Source: Hyperoplus lanceolatus
Lineage: Eukaryota > Chordata > Actinopteri > Uranoscopiformes > Ammodytidae
Assembly (NCBI GenBank): GCA_026929865.2
Contig: CM049398.1
Span: 16,492,001-16,556,000 of the forward strand
DNA length: 64,000 nucleotides
Direction: 5' to 3'
Positions within the stretch are counted from its first letter, which is position 1. Each line of letters starts with the position of its first letter. A program made the translations under genes and the position numbers. The notes below the pieces were generated by a model. That model did not search any database, was not told the origin of the DNA, and saw only the letters and a program-made list of their open reading frames with translations. Below, one piece after another: positions 33,783 through 48,700 of this stretch.

Positions 33783-36700
33783 GGTGGAAGTCCAGACCCA
33801 CTATCGGACAGACCTGTTCATTCGCTGTCCAAGACAATGTCAAATAAAATTCAGACAATAAATTAATACTAAAGAATATACCATTACTATGCATTGCTTC
33901 TAATTGTATTATTGGGTGGGCAGGACAGCCTGCCTCCAAGTTATCCACCCGCTTATAGTGGTCACTGATCAGCAGAGCCGGCTCGAGGCTTAAGCGAAAT
34001 GAGCGGTTGCTTAGGGTCCCGACTTCCAGGGGGGCCCCCCCAATTTTTTTAGTTTGTGTGTTTGATATCAACATCATATTATGTAAATGTAAATTATCAT
34101 ACAATAAAAGGAATACAATGTTTTGGTAGATAGTTATTAGCTTAATAATTGAATCAGTTCATCTGGGAGGTAATCCAAGGTTAACTGATCACGTCACGTT
34201 CAAGTCCATGGCATGCACAGTGTGTATTGAGTTTATTTAAAAATATTTGAAAATGGGGCTGCCCTCAGTTGCCCATGCACTGTGTATACTGTAATCTATA
34301 GCCTATTTCAGCCTCATCTGTGGAAAAAAAGATAACTGGACAACAGAGTTATTCTGCTTCGTTCCTCTCACTGCATTTAAATTAATTCATTATATTACAG
34401 AAAAATATGTCCCGTAAAAGAAAAAGAGCACCAAGCCCATCCCAGAGGACCCTGCATAATATTTTATTTCAAATGTATATTTCTATGGAAAATCCATGTG
34501 TCTTTCTTCAATAGCTTCTAATTCATCCGACCCAGTGTCTCCAAATAATTTGCTCACACAAAATTCCTCAGATTTAGACTTAATCTTCCTCTCAAAGTGC
34601 ACCAGATTCATGCATTCCTCTTTAAAAAGGTAAAAAAAAATCTCCCGGGGGGCATACCCCCGGACCCCCCTAGCAGGGTCGTGACCTCGGCTGGCTACTA
34701 TCTTCACCCAGCTGGACATCAAAGGCAATAGTGGAAAGTATTGTGTATAGTATATAGCTCTGGACTACCACCATCCAGGTTGCCCAGTCCCAAAGCTTTC
34801 TCTTCAATAAGCTCAGGCTGCCTACAGGTAATACTGCGATTAAGAAAAATAGATACATTATGTTGTAGATAATGTATATTATATGTTATTCATAAACATT
34901 TTGGAAAAAAAAACGTGCAAGAATCAAATCTCCCACACAGAAACACTCAAAGTTTATTTGCATATTGTGTTCTACACAATTCACTGTAAATGTGCCAAAA
35001 AGCAGATGCAGAGATCTTACAAGGGCAAAAAAAAAAAAAATTCTGCTCGCATCTTCGGTCTCCCTGAAAAGTGTGCCCACCTAAAATTTCTACAGGCCCA
35101 CCCAAGTCTGACTTTCTAGAACCGGGCCTGTTGGACATATGGATAGTCTTCCTTTAAATGCTGCTATTTGTAAATACCAATTTTACTTAATTTCTTTAAT
35201 GATTTGGTTGTCACAGCTTTTTCTTGTATGATTTAATATGATTATTTAACATAAGTATGAATGAAAGGACCTTGCTTGCTGAAAGGAAAAACCTTTATTC
35301 ATGTGTGAAAGTGCACATAAGCACTGAGGATTTCTCAATTTTCCTTTTCTCTTGCTGGAACATAAACATTTGGTCCAAAAAGTCAATTCATAAACTATTT
35401 ATTTGATTGACAAAACTGTCGGACCAAACAAATAATTTGGAGAAGTCATTAGATTATCTAGATTATGACAAACACATCAATGAATTATGAATAAAATCAT
35501 TGGTTAAGCCATTGGGCTGGGGGGGGGGGGGTAGTGAATGACCAATTAAACTGAATTAGAACTGTGTGTATCTTTTTGTCTTGCTCAAAATCATTTATGT
35601 TTCTTTTAAGTGTATATTTATATAGAGTATCTATACTATTAAAATAATCGTCTTGTTTTCTATCATACCATTTGCTGAAATTCTTTTATTTTTCTACCTT
35701 AGATTTTCTTGGATTTTTACGCACTGTTGATTGAGGATGACCACTTAGCTGGAAAGTTTTTTTTTCAAGTAATATTTACTATATTGATTTGAGGGCAAAA
35801 ACAGATTCAATTTGTATTTTTTACTCTTTGGTAGAAAGGCACTCTTGAACTTGTCTCATTTGCTAGACAGATTGTAGTTGATTTTGAATTGACGTGAGGT
35901 GATCAGCTAGATCATTTCTTTAGAGAAGAGTCACCACTCACTCATTTAACGACAAAAACACACAATCAACACTGGTTCAGTGGTGTTAGACAGTGATTTG
36001 TCTGAACACATACACCAGCGGCAGAAAGCACACCAACTAGAGAACAGCCAAACTCTGTAACCAGTGACAGCAAGAGTCATCTACAAATGAGAACACTGTT
36101 ACCTGTATATTTTATATCTATCTGTGCTCATAAAATTGAGTGTGTAGATAGGTGAAAAGGGGGCCTGTCTGTTAATGTCGACGTTAAACAAATGCAGACT
36201 AAGAACCGGATCTGAAACGTAACTTTAAGAATCCATCCCTGGTGGTTATCTAATAATTACATCATCCAGGAAATAGGTACAGTGAGAACAATACGATTCC
36301 TGTTTCGCACAGCACCTTGCCACCAGTCTCAGGAGATATATGACCTAATAAAACTTGGCTCAGATGCAGCAATGACATCCAGCCACCCTCACATCAAACA
36401 TACCATAAGTGAAGCACATTGTGTTGTTGGGGACGTGTGAAAAGGGGAAGTAGTTTATTCATAGTCCAATAAAAGCCTAATATCACAACGTATAAATGAT
36501 CTTAAATTAGATAAAATCTGATGGACACCTTTTAAGTAATCTCAAATCATCCCAGGAAAAAAAAATCACTCATACACAAAGTTAGATCTTTGAACTGAAA
36601 TGTTATCACTGAGTACAGGGAGTATTGATTGTTTCTCTGCGTCTTCAGTGCACTCCTAAATATTCCCTTTGTTGTTCCAAGAAGTTGAGTTCAGCAAAAG

Positions 36701-39700
36701 TTATGATTCATGGTTCAATCACCTAAAAACACATTTGATGACCAGTCATGTTGTGCTGTGTGGCCTTGCTGGATGTTCACCACCAATAAATATTCAAAAT
36801 GGGTGTCCTACGCATTGTGTGTGACTAAATAGCATGAATCACAAAGGTTTTTTTATTTCAAAAATGGATTATTCCAGCATGTTAAAACAGAAGAAAACAC
36901 CCAGTTGTCCGGTTCAATTTATTTGTTTAACTTTTTTTAAATGTTGGAAACAGGCTTCATTAAATGTCCTTTGTGATCCTTCCAAAACGTTTTCTCTGCT
37001 ACATTTGAGACGAGGCATGCCTTCAAAGGGCGTTTGATCCAGAGTATCCACACAACAGGGACTAAACAAGGTCAACTAAATAATTGTAAACAGGCAGATT
37101 CTGTGGCTTGAAATTCAAGGGCCCATGAGCCCAAGCTGATGTTTTTTCAAGTACACAGAACCTGAAAATATGTGATGGGAATGAGTTTTCCTCAGTTTCC
37201 CCTGCCCTCATTTTTCTATAAATACATTTGTTACAGCCATTGGAGAAATCACAAGAATAGAACAATCAGAGGAAAATCTTGACGATTAGCTTGTATAATT
37301 GATGCTGACAAATGCTTAATTATTAGATCAGATAATCACTAGATTAATCACTACATACAGTTTACATACAGTATGTGTGGCTCAGTTATGGAATCAGCTA
37401 CCTGGTGAGAAGAAATGTGTTTATTTGGGATACATAAAGCAGTTTATCTTGAATGCACGTTGGGATTGGTGAGGTTCTTTACTAATGAAAAGATACATTT
37501 TCATAAAGAAGGAAATATAGAACACTATACATTCATTTGTAGCACTCAAGGTGGACACTGAACGGTATATTTTTGTGGACAGAACCTAGTTTTTGTTAAC
37601 TAAAATTAAATTTGTATTGGCTACTTGTGTAAGTAATATTTTCCTGCTCGCTTTCTTTCAGAGAGACGAGATGAGAAGATTGTAACCACAAGCGTGCTTG
37701 CAAGCTGAATGTGAAGCTAGAGTCAGCAGCCTGTTAGCTTAGCATTAGCACTGGAAACATTTGGAAACAGCTCACCTGGCTCAGTCCTAAGGTAACAAAA
37801 TGTACCTGTCAGCACCACCAAAGCTCACTAAAGATTATTTCTCTTTGCTTAATCTACACATTGACCAAACTTTAAAAATGAGGGTTTTCCCCTTCACATG
37901 GGGTTATTGGAATTTATTTACTCGACATCATTGTAAATGAGGGTCACCCCTCAATTGGTCTCTCGAGGATAAATAAAAGTTAAATGAAAATGAAAATGAA
38001 AATGTGCTGGAGCCAGTCCAGTTGTTTCCTGCTGTTTCCAGTGTTCATGATATGATTGGTGATAGTGGCACTTCTCACGTAAGTCTCTCCGATGAGGAAA
38101 ATGAGCACATTTCCAAAAGAAAAGTCGAAATGATCTTCATTCAAATGTCTCAGATGGCTTTATGATCTATTTTGGGTGTCAACCAACCAGTCTGTGAAAT
38201 AAGTCTGCACTGATCAATGCCATAATCCAGGCATCCGTCCTTCTTATTGCCTACTGTGTGAGAGTTTGACTAATGCTGGGCTTACACTACACGACTTTTC
38301 ACGCGATTTGACAGTCGCAGACAATCTTCCAATGTCGGACTGAAATCACAGAAGTCGTGCTGGAGTTGTGGCGCGTGCACGTAATCTCAGTCGTTTGGTG
38401 GTCTTCCGACCCGATTTCAGCCAGTCTTCTTCCCGTCTTGACGTTCCGACATTATCAAACATGTTTGATATTATCGTTAGTCTTAAGGGGTTGGCTCAAG
38501 CGAAATGACGTAAACACTGTCACACTCTCGCATGCACCAAGCACGACACAGGAGGAGCGGCATTAGTCGCGACCTGTGTCCGCCTGTGCAGGCTCTTATT
38601 TCAGACACTTTTTCCTTAAAGCCTCGGCGGGAGAACCAGGCTGACAGCCGAGCAACCTTAACACTTTACCGTCAAATACAGGGTTAGGAGTTAAAGTTAT
38701 TGGGGGACGAGATCAGCAAATAAAGATGGTCAAATAACTCAAGGAAGTCCCCCGCTCGGAATATTGAATTAACCTTTTTTTAATTAAATAATCACTATCG
38801 CGTTTGCGGAAATAATATTAATCTAGTTGTAGTCTTGCAATATGAGACCCTCTGTCTTTTCAAAATCTTACTATGTGACTGAAAACTAATGACTAGTTGT
38901 CTTCAGGTGTGACTTGATTGTCTTCAGATGTAGAGGGTTTCAGTCTTTTCAAAGTGTTTTAAAAGTCCTCTAGTGTAAGCCCAGCATTACAGTAGTTGCC
39001 CCTTTAATGCTGATCTCCATCTGACCCCCACGCTGCATCCAGCCCAGCACATAGATTTATGGTTCCATTGCGGCCCAGTAGGAAAAACCCACAGTCGGAT
39101 GTTGACTGTGAGGAATGCTGGACACCCAACTCTCCTGACAGAGAGATCATTTAGAATAAACAAGCACTAGCTAGCTTTCCCAAGATAACTAAAGATCAGA
39201 ACAGACATGGAAGCGCGGGTGCACGTCTGGGTGCTTGTCCACATTAATGTTTACACACTTGTCATGATGGAAGTACTTAGTGGTTGTCCTTACTTCACAT
39301 AGTGCAAGCAAGCATAAAGAGGAAATAGATTTTTTAAATTGTGCAAAGCTGCATGGTGACTGCGGAACAAAATTAAATTTGTCAGTTGAATATTTACCGA
39401 GTGACATTCAGAACGACACCATTATGCCCAGGTGGTATTATTAAAAAGTTGCCGTTGCTTCAAAACACACGGAAGTCAGCCAGGTGGTATAGAACACACT
39501 CTGCTGGTGTTTAACCAAAAACAATTTGGTAATATTGCTGTCATATAAATGCATTTTAGTTCAATGAAGTGTATCAAGTCATGTTTGTTTAAACATCTAG
39601 TGACTACAAGACAGAATGGCATATTTGTTTGGCCTTTGTTTGTTGTCAGAGTCAGTCTGAGGAAGTGGAGAAACCACAGGACAAAAGTGCTTGTGAAGTG

Positions 39701-42700
39701 CTTTCTGTGTCTGACGCATTGCTGATAGTCAGTGAGAACGCTCGTTGTCAAAATCACTTTTTGTCAAAGTCAGTGAATATCTCCTCACAACCCCGCTACC
39801 TGTTCGTCCAGTGTGCGCTGAAAAAAAGTCTAGTGTAGATTTACCAACTAGTCTGTAAGGCTACCAATAAACGGGTATGTTAACACAGGGTAGGTAAACA
39901 AAGGTGGCCCACCACCGTAGCTAGCAATATGCCCGTTTACAGCAGTCATTCCCAACCGGGGGTACGCGGACCCCTAGGGGTACGCAAGGGTATTGCAGGG
40001 GGTACGCAGAAAGATTATAAATTAGCCTACAGTATCCAAAAAATAAAATAAAAAATTATATTATTATTTTTATTAAGCCCATAAGTATATTTTCCATGAG
40101 TAACAGTTCATCCACAGTGATTGTAACACTACAATGCACATCATATGAAAAGACTGAAAAGTGGCGAAGTCAGACCTAAGCTTCAGACGTCTGTAGTTCA
40201 CGTTTGCGGTAAAAAAAAAAAAAAAAGGTTCACGTTCTTGCTGCGGTCGCGCGCGATTCTCGAAGCTAGCTAACTCTAGCTGCATACCGACTGTAAACAT
40301 GGATGCATGGCTAGGCAGGAGTAAACGTCCAGCTACCGCTACTGCTACCGTCGCCCCGGACGCGGGCACAGGGGAGCCCAGTGAAAAAAGGAATAGAGAG
40401 ACCACTGCCAAACACCGGCAGTACAACGATAAATACATTTTGTATGGATTTACTGCTACTACATCTGATCCACCGCAGCCTCAGTGCTTTTTTTGCGGTG
40501 ACGTCCTGTCAAATAATTCAATGAAACCAGCTCATCTGCAGCGGCACCAGAGCACTAAACACACGGGAAATGTAGGTAAGACCGAGGACTTTTTCAAACG
40601 AAAACTGTCTGAATTCAAGTCAAGTCAGACTACCCTAAAGAAAGCAGCAAGTGTGTCAAGCAAAGCATTGGAGGCATCCTATGCTGTGTCTTTACTTGTG
40701 GCTAAGTCAAAAAAAACACATTCAATTGCCGAAGATCTGATTCTCCCTGCCGCTATACTTTTGGTTGAAACTATGCTGGACAAGAAAGCAGCAGATGCGC
40801 TGAAAACAGTTCCATTATCAAACAACACAGTCTGCCGTCGGATCGATGATATGGCCACTAATATTGTTGAGCAGGTGGTCAATAAAATGAACAGAGCAGG
40901 TCAGTTCGCTTTGCAGTTAGATGAAATGACGGATGTGAGTGGGGAGGCTCAGCTACTGGCCTTTGTGCGCTATAAAGAAGAGTCGGACATACGGGAGCAC
41001 ATTTTGTTTTGCATGAAGCTAACGGGACAGACAACTGGCAAAGAAATATTTCAGTTGATTGACAGCTTTTTTAAAGATAACGATCTGGAATGGAAGTCAT
41101 GCAGTCATATCTGTACTGATGGCGCGGCTGCAATGACAGGGAGAGTGCGTGGGCTGCATGGGCGTGTCATGATCGTGAACCCCGAAATCAAGAGGAATCA
41201 CTGTATTATCCACCGGGAGGCTCTCGCAAGCAAAAGGATGAGCCCTGAGTTAAGTTCCGTTATGGATGACGCAGTTAAGGTGATTAATTACATCAGTCCA
41301 GGCCTATGAATCACCGATTGTTTCAGAGTCTTTGTCAAGAGAGCGGGGCAGAGCACGATCAGCTGCTGCTTCACACGGACGTTCGTTGGTTTTCTCGCGG
41401 GAAAACCCTACGGAGGCTTTTCGAACTTCGCGCTGAGGTGTCTGCTTTTTTGAAAGAGCACTTGCACCCTCTTGCGGTTGTTTTTGAGAACGCAGGCTGG
41501 GTTGCACGCCTTGCATATCTTGCCGATGTCTTTTCCAAGCTGAATGACCTCAACCTGTCACTTCAAGGCAAGGACTCACACAAACTTAACATGTATGACA
41601 AAGTGAATGGATTCACACATAAAGTCACCTTGTGGGAGAACAAATGTGACAATGGAGATGTGAGCTGTTTTCCACTTGTTGATGCCCATCTTGCCACCAC
41701 TGATGCTGAAAAAAATCCTATAGTCAAAATCATGAGAACACATCTCTCCAAACTCAAAACTGACTTCAACCAGTACTTCCATGACATCGAAGAAAAGTCA
41801 GAGCACCTGGACTGGGTGAGGAACCCCTTCAGAGGGACTGAGAGCAGCAGCAGCCTTCCTGCCAGACTGCAGGAAAACCTGGTGGATTTGTCCGTTGATC
41901 GTGTGCAGAAGATGGCACATGCTGAAAAGTCACTGACTGAGTTTTGGTGTGAAGTTGAAAAGGAATATCCAGAGCTGGGGAAATGTGCATTGAATGAACT
42001 TTTGCCTTTTGGATCAACCTACATGTGTGAAGTGACCTTCTCAGCCCTGACTCACATCAAAACCAAGCAGAGAAACAGACTGAATGTGGAGAGCAGCTTG
42101 GTGGCGGCTGTTGCCACACTGCCCCCAGAACTGTCAAAGCTTATGAAAGACAAGCAAGCGCAAGTGTCTCATTAAAAGGTCAAGTGACTCAATAAAAGGT
42201 ATGTTTTTACACTCACAATAATTGTTTTATTTAAATGAGCAGTTGGATAGATATAAAGACAAAGGGTTAAATATAAGTATACATTAAGGCGAATAATCAC
42301 ACACAAGAGAAGGGGTACTTTTCACATGGAAACCAGCTCAAGGGGTACACTGGTCAAAAAAGGTTGGGAACCACTGGTTTACAGAGCCTATGGCTGTGTA
42401 TTAACGGTGCTTTTTTTTCAGTGATCACACCTTTACCTCCTGTCACGATATGTATTATGTTGACTCAAAAAAGCTAAAAAGCCAAAGAAAATATATCTTG
42501 CATAAGAAAAAAATTGAAATGAAGACATTAATGGGATAATTAAAGTAGTATAGTACTAATCTAAGGCTGACGTACCACAGGTACTTAATTGAACTTTTTT
42601 TCAAAAGATTATTTGTTTTGTATAAACTTCCAGTCTGAATAAGTAAGGCACCATTTTAAACTATGAGCAGAACTATTCAAATAAACACAGTTATTATTGA

Positions 42701-45700
42701 ATAAAAGTTACTTTCTGCACATTGACGTCCTATAAGAAACAACCTGCATCCAATGTCCCATTTGTGTTATCTTCTAGTTATGTCATATCTGTACAAATGG
42801 ATATGATATCTAGCTAAATTTAGCTTTTTTCAAAACAAACAGAGAGTAATAGTTTCATTTGAATATACTGTATGTCACCAAACTGAGTTTTTAACAGTTA
42901 CAAATGGTGTTCCGCAGGGCTCAATTTTAGGTCCAGTCCTATTCACAATTTACATCAATAACATTGTTTCATCGCTACAAAACTGTCAAGCCCATTTGTA
43001 TGCTGACAACACTGTACTGTATTGCATTTCTGATTCGGTCCATCAATCTGTTCAGAACCTTCAGAGCTCTTTTAACACCCTGCAGGACTGTCTAGTGGAC
43101 CTTAGGCTTGTTCTTAATACAGACAAAACAAAATATATGTGTTTCTCCAGAGCAAGAACTATACATTTTAATGATCTTAATATTCATACAAATAATGGAT
43201 CTCAAATTGAAAGAGTCACTGAATCTAAATATCTCGGCATCTGGATAGATGAAAAAATATCTTTTAAATTTCACATAAAAAATCTTGTCTGTCGTCTGCG
43301 ACAAAAGATTGGATATTTTTATAGGAACAGAGCCACCTTCCCGTTGTTCAGTAGGAAAAGGATTATTGAGGCAGTTTTTATGTCTGTCCTTGATTACGGT
43401 GATGTGGTTTATAGGCATGCATCTCAATCATGTCTTAAACTCCTAGACTCCGTTTTTCACTCTGCCTTAAGGTTCATTACAGGAGATGCTTATGACACTC
43501 ACCATTGTCTTTTATATGAAAAGGTTGGTTGGTCCTCTCTTAAAGAGAGACGTGATGCATATTGGCATATTTTTATATATAAAGCCCTGACCGGAAAGCT
43601 CCCACTCTATTTGACAACAATGCTGCATATCTCAGATGGGCTTTATCAAACCCGCTCAACTGAAATGCTCATGTTATATGTTCCATACGCCCGGTCTGAC
43701 CTTGGTAAGACTGCTTTTAGCCACAGTGCCCCTGACTCCTGGAACAGCCTACAACATCAAATTAAAATAAATACACTCATAACTGTTAACCAATTTAAAG
43801 TTATTATTTTGAATCAGCCCCACTCCACTTGTAACTGTTTTAATTAGGCTATTGTTCTATTTTATTCAATTGATCTGAATGTTTTAATTGTTGTTGTCTC
43901 TTTGTAAGCTTGTTGTGTATTCTCATTGTATATTGTGTATCTGTCTCGACGTCATTGTAAAAGAGGGTAACCTCAATTGATCTTTCGAGAATAAATAAAG
44001 GAAAATGAAATGAAATGTTATAGGCATAGTCATGAAGCCACTAGCCAGAGCAGTAACGCCATAAAAGTAGAGCCACAGTTAAAGTGCCAGTCCTAACTTC
44101 TAACAATATGAATATAAATTTAGCCTGACCCCTTTCTTTGCCTGCCCAACTATTAACTTTATCACATATGTATTAACATCGATAGAACTCTGTAATTAAG
44201 TTGTTGCCATAACCAATAGGAATGATGAATACCTAAACAATTAGACCCAGATTTTGAAACAACAAAAGGAATTCAAGTGGATGTTGTTTATTGCCAATGA
44301 AAATAAAAAACAAAGTTTATACCACTCAGTCATCCTAAACTGTTGGCTAATGAGATAATGAAATGAGCACGAAATGGCCGGGAATTACAACAGTTGGACC
44401 TGGCTGTTGTCCCGGTGGTTTTCTCTAACAGGAAGTGTGTCGCAACCAACTTCAAATGAAGAAAACGAATATGGATCATTGAAAGTACAAGTCATCAATA
44501 ACAACACAGATTCAAGCTATTGCTTTCAATTTGAAATTACCTATTTTTTTCAGTACATGATTAAAGAACATGAAAGTATTTTCTTTGCATTAAGTTCTTT
44601 CAGAAGACAATCTGCAACTGATTTCAAAGTGCTCACACGGCACTATCAACATATACATGTATTCAACATACTCAACAAAAATATAAACGCAACACTTTTG
44701 TTTTTGCTCCCATTTTTCATGAGATGGACTTAAAGATCTAAAATTCATTCCAGATACACTATTGTACCATTTCTCTCAAACATTGTTCACAAATCTGTCT
44801 AAATGTGTGATAGTGAGCACTTCTGCTTTGCTGAGATAATCCATCCCACCTCACAGGTGTGCCACATCAAGATGCTGATCTGACATCATGATTAGTGCAC
44901 AGGTGTGCCTTAGACTGTCCACAATAAAAGGCCACCCTGAAATGTGCAGTTTTGTCTCACAGCAAAATGCCACAGATGCCACAAGCATTGAGGGAGCGTG
45001 CAATTGGCATGCTGACAGCAGGAATGTCAACCAGATCTGTTGCTCGTGCATTGAATGTTCATTTCTCCACCATAAGCCGTCTCCAGCAACTTCGCACAGC
45101 CATTGAAGAGGAGTGGACCAACATTCCACAGGCCACAATTGACAATCTGATAAACTCTATGCGAAGAAGATGTGTTGCACTGCATGAGGCAAATGGTGGT
45201 CACACCAGATACTGACTGGTTCTGAGTCCCCAGACCCCCAATAAAGCAAAAAAATGCACATTTCAGAGTGGCCTTTTATTGTGGATAGTCTAAGGCACAC
45301 CAGTGCACTAATCATGATGTCAGATCAGCATCTTGATGTGGCACACCTGTGAGGTGGGATGGATTATCTCAGCAAAGCAGAAGTGCTCACTATCACACAT
45401 TTAGACAGATTTGTGAACAATGTTTGAGAGAAATGGTACAATTGTGTATCTGGAATGAATTTTAGATCTTTAAGTCCATCTCATGAAAAATGGGAGCAAA
45501 AACAAAAGTGTTGCGTTTATATTTTTGTTGAGTATATATTTCGGGGCGGCAGTGGCAAAGTGGGTAGGGTGTTCGCCTCTGGTGTGCAGGGTCGGAGGTT
45601 CGATCCCCCGTCTCCCCGCCACATGTCGAAGTGTCCCTGGGCAAGACACTGAACCCCGAATTGCTCCCCATAGTTAGCTTAGTTAGCTTAGTGCTAAGGT

Positions 45701-48700
45701 AGCTGCTGCTATCGGTGTATGAATGTGTGTGTGACTGGGTGAATGTGTACAAAAACAATGTAAAGCGCTTTGGGTCTGTGATAAATGGAGATATAGCGCT
45801 ATACAAGTCCATTTACCATTTACCAACAATTAATCATACATCAAATAGGGACGATATAGTAATAGGGCTATGCAACTTAATCTCAGTTGAAAGGAAACTG
45901 CAGTTACAACATCTGCAAGGTTTTGCAACATGGCCAATGGCAACCTACTCTTATCATATACAGACACATTTCAGCCCCTTAAAATGTTCCCCCTGCCCAA
46001 TTTGTAGGTTGGGTTTGAAACCTTTCGCAGTTTCTTCCACTTCCTTTTTTTGTCAGCAGTTTTTTTCAACCACTTGTCGAGCAGACAGCAACTCCTGCAG
46101 CATCTCATCCTGTACATATATTTTACATGTGACAGTTGACTCACAGTGACAATTTTAGTTTGCCCTACATTTGTAAATTTACTATATTAGTGAGAGGCAG
46201 AAAAGGGCTGATGATTATAGATTTTGTAGACTAAAGGCTGTATGTAATATATGTTATGCAATCTTTTTTTTTACAAATTGAAGAAGAAAACGATGCATAA
46301 ACAACAAGCATAATTAATGCAATAAGGCAATTGTGCGTGACCATGTAATACATTCAGTTATTGTGCACTGTGGTCACTGTACTGGCCCTCGTCCACTCTG
46401 CCTTTGAGTGATGTTTTCGAGGATATTTTTCTAACTGTGGTTTATTTTGAACAATAAAAGGACCAATGGCTCCAGATAACTAACTGCCTTAGGCAGGACT
46501 AACCTTAATGGGCATTCCCTGCCTCACTTTGCGGCCACTTATTAATTTCTTATGTTTTCTTGCTTCAGAAAAGGAACACATTTACATTTATACGACCTAT
46601 GAGATGCTTCATTAAAGAAGCAGCTCAATACTGATTAACTTGTACTTGCCAAGGAAGCTAGAGACATGTCTTTATGTGTTACAAAAGTCCCTTTACCAAG
46701 CCTGAGAAGAAATTACCGCAATGAACAAACTGTTCACACGCACCAGATGCATGTTAACGCTCTCGCCAGCCCACGCCCACTCATTTTCCCTCTCTGTATC
46801 TTTTTCTGTAAATCAAATTAGACACAAACCACCCCCTCACCAACTTTCTAACTGCAGATTGTTGTGTGTTGAAATTCACCTCCAGAGTAGAAACACTCCC
46901 AGCCAGAGTTTAGTGTGGTTAGAAAAAGTCAGCATGTAGTCGTTTGTGAGTGAGATATCCAATCAACTGATTTTAAAGATAGGGCAGATGTACTGTACGA
47001 CTGAGAAAACTCAGTGTGAACTCGGAAGACAAATAAATATGCTGTTTCAGATCACTGATGTATGGTTGGCCTCAAAACTGAAACACATCTTTGATAAACT
47101 GCTCTGCTGTGTCATACGTTGGCCCTTATCTTTGTGTCAATCAGCTGCTCATTTTAAAGAAATTATTGATAGCAATAACATGCCATTAAATTAAGAACAG
47201 GGAGTCAGCTTCTGTTAATTTAATCATCAAGACTTCAAGCAAAGGGGGAAAAAACAGCTAACCTAATTCTGCCTAAGTAAGCCTACTGTCACCTCTCAAG
47301 CTCACTAATATACACATTGATTTTAAAGCCCCCTGAAGCAACATTGTAATTTGTGATATAGGGCTGTATAAATATAAATAACTTGCCTCGACATCTCTCA
47401 AGCTTCTAAAAAGTGCGTGGGATATGCTACCCTTGAAATTTCCACATTTCATACCATTACATTTATAGAGAGTAAATCCACTAGCTGTATTCAACAACAG
47501 TATTTGGAAACCAAAGCTATAGCAAGTGACACTGCACATGAATATTGGGTACAATAGATGGATGCAAACCTCTCCTTAAAATCACAATGTTTATGTCAAG
47601 CTTATATTAATGCTAAGCTAGGCTAAACACCTTCTGACTCCAGCTCTAAAGCTTTTATAATCAATGTTTGTGCATCAAAAATGGATCAAATAACTGAGTG
47701 TGAGGTGAAAGTGGTTGCTTGTTGTGACAAAACATTTGTCAACTATTTTACATTTCCTTGATGTTCTGCTCCCTGTTTTGGTTTAAGGCTTGAAACTTTT
47801 CTGTTTCGGTTCCATCAGCGTTGTTTCCCGACACAAAGATAGAAGCTCTCGTAAAGCGACTTTGCACTACCATCAAACGGCAGAAGAAGTTAGGGGCTGG
47901 CTTGAGAATATGCAGCCCAAGATTTTGCTGGCAGGCTCAGATGTTTGCCTCAGAAGTTGGTGGACACCTAAAATAAGCATGAATATCGGACTAACACTCA
48001 TCAGACACAAACTGTCATCCTACAACTGCTGGATGTATAAATAACAGTTACCACACTTGGTCACTTAACAGATGTTAATATCTTAGTTTTGGCTAAACTA
48101 GCTTTGGCTAGTTTCCACTAAGCACTTTTAACAAACACATACGATACAAGACTGATATCCATCTTCTCATGTTCCTCTCGAAAGCATATAAGTTAAGCGA
48201 ATTTCTGAAAACATTTTTACTTCTCCCTTAAATAATGGATTGGCACTGCAGCAATATCTCTCTCTAGTAGTAGCAGCAAAGAGTCTTCACTCTGAAAGGC
48301 CTGTTATCTCCACACTGCCTCCTCTCATCCCCACGTAATGATCCTGCAGTGAAACAGGATCAGGAAGAAGAAGTCGGGAAGAGTCCTCCAGGACCAGCAG
48401 GATGGAAGATAATGGCTCATGGGATGTAGACATCCATTATGTGGTCTATTTCCTGACAGACGCGGCAGTCATCAGGCCCAAATAGCATCTTAATGTGTCT
48501 CTCTGCCAGGATGCACCCATTAACACTAACTGGATGCAGGTACTTGATGGGTCTTAGTCACTAGGATAGGATACCCAGTAAAACAATTTAAACAGTCCTT
48601 GAATAGTGTGTGTATATCTATACGAAATACAATTTATGTTTTTATATGGACATAGTAGTTTTGGATATGAGTCTACGTACAGATTGTAGAGCAGTGGATA

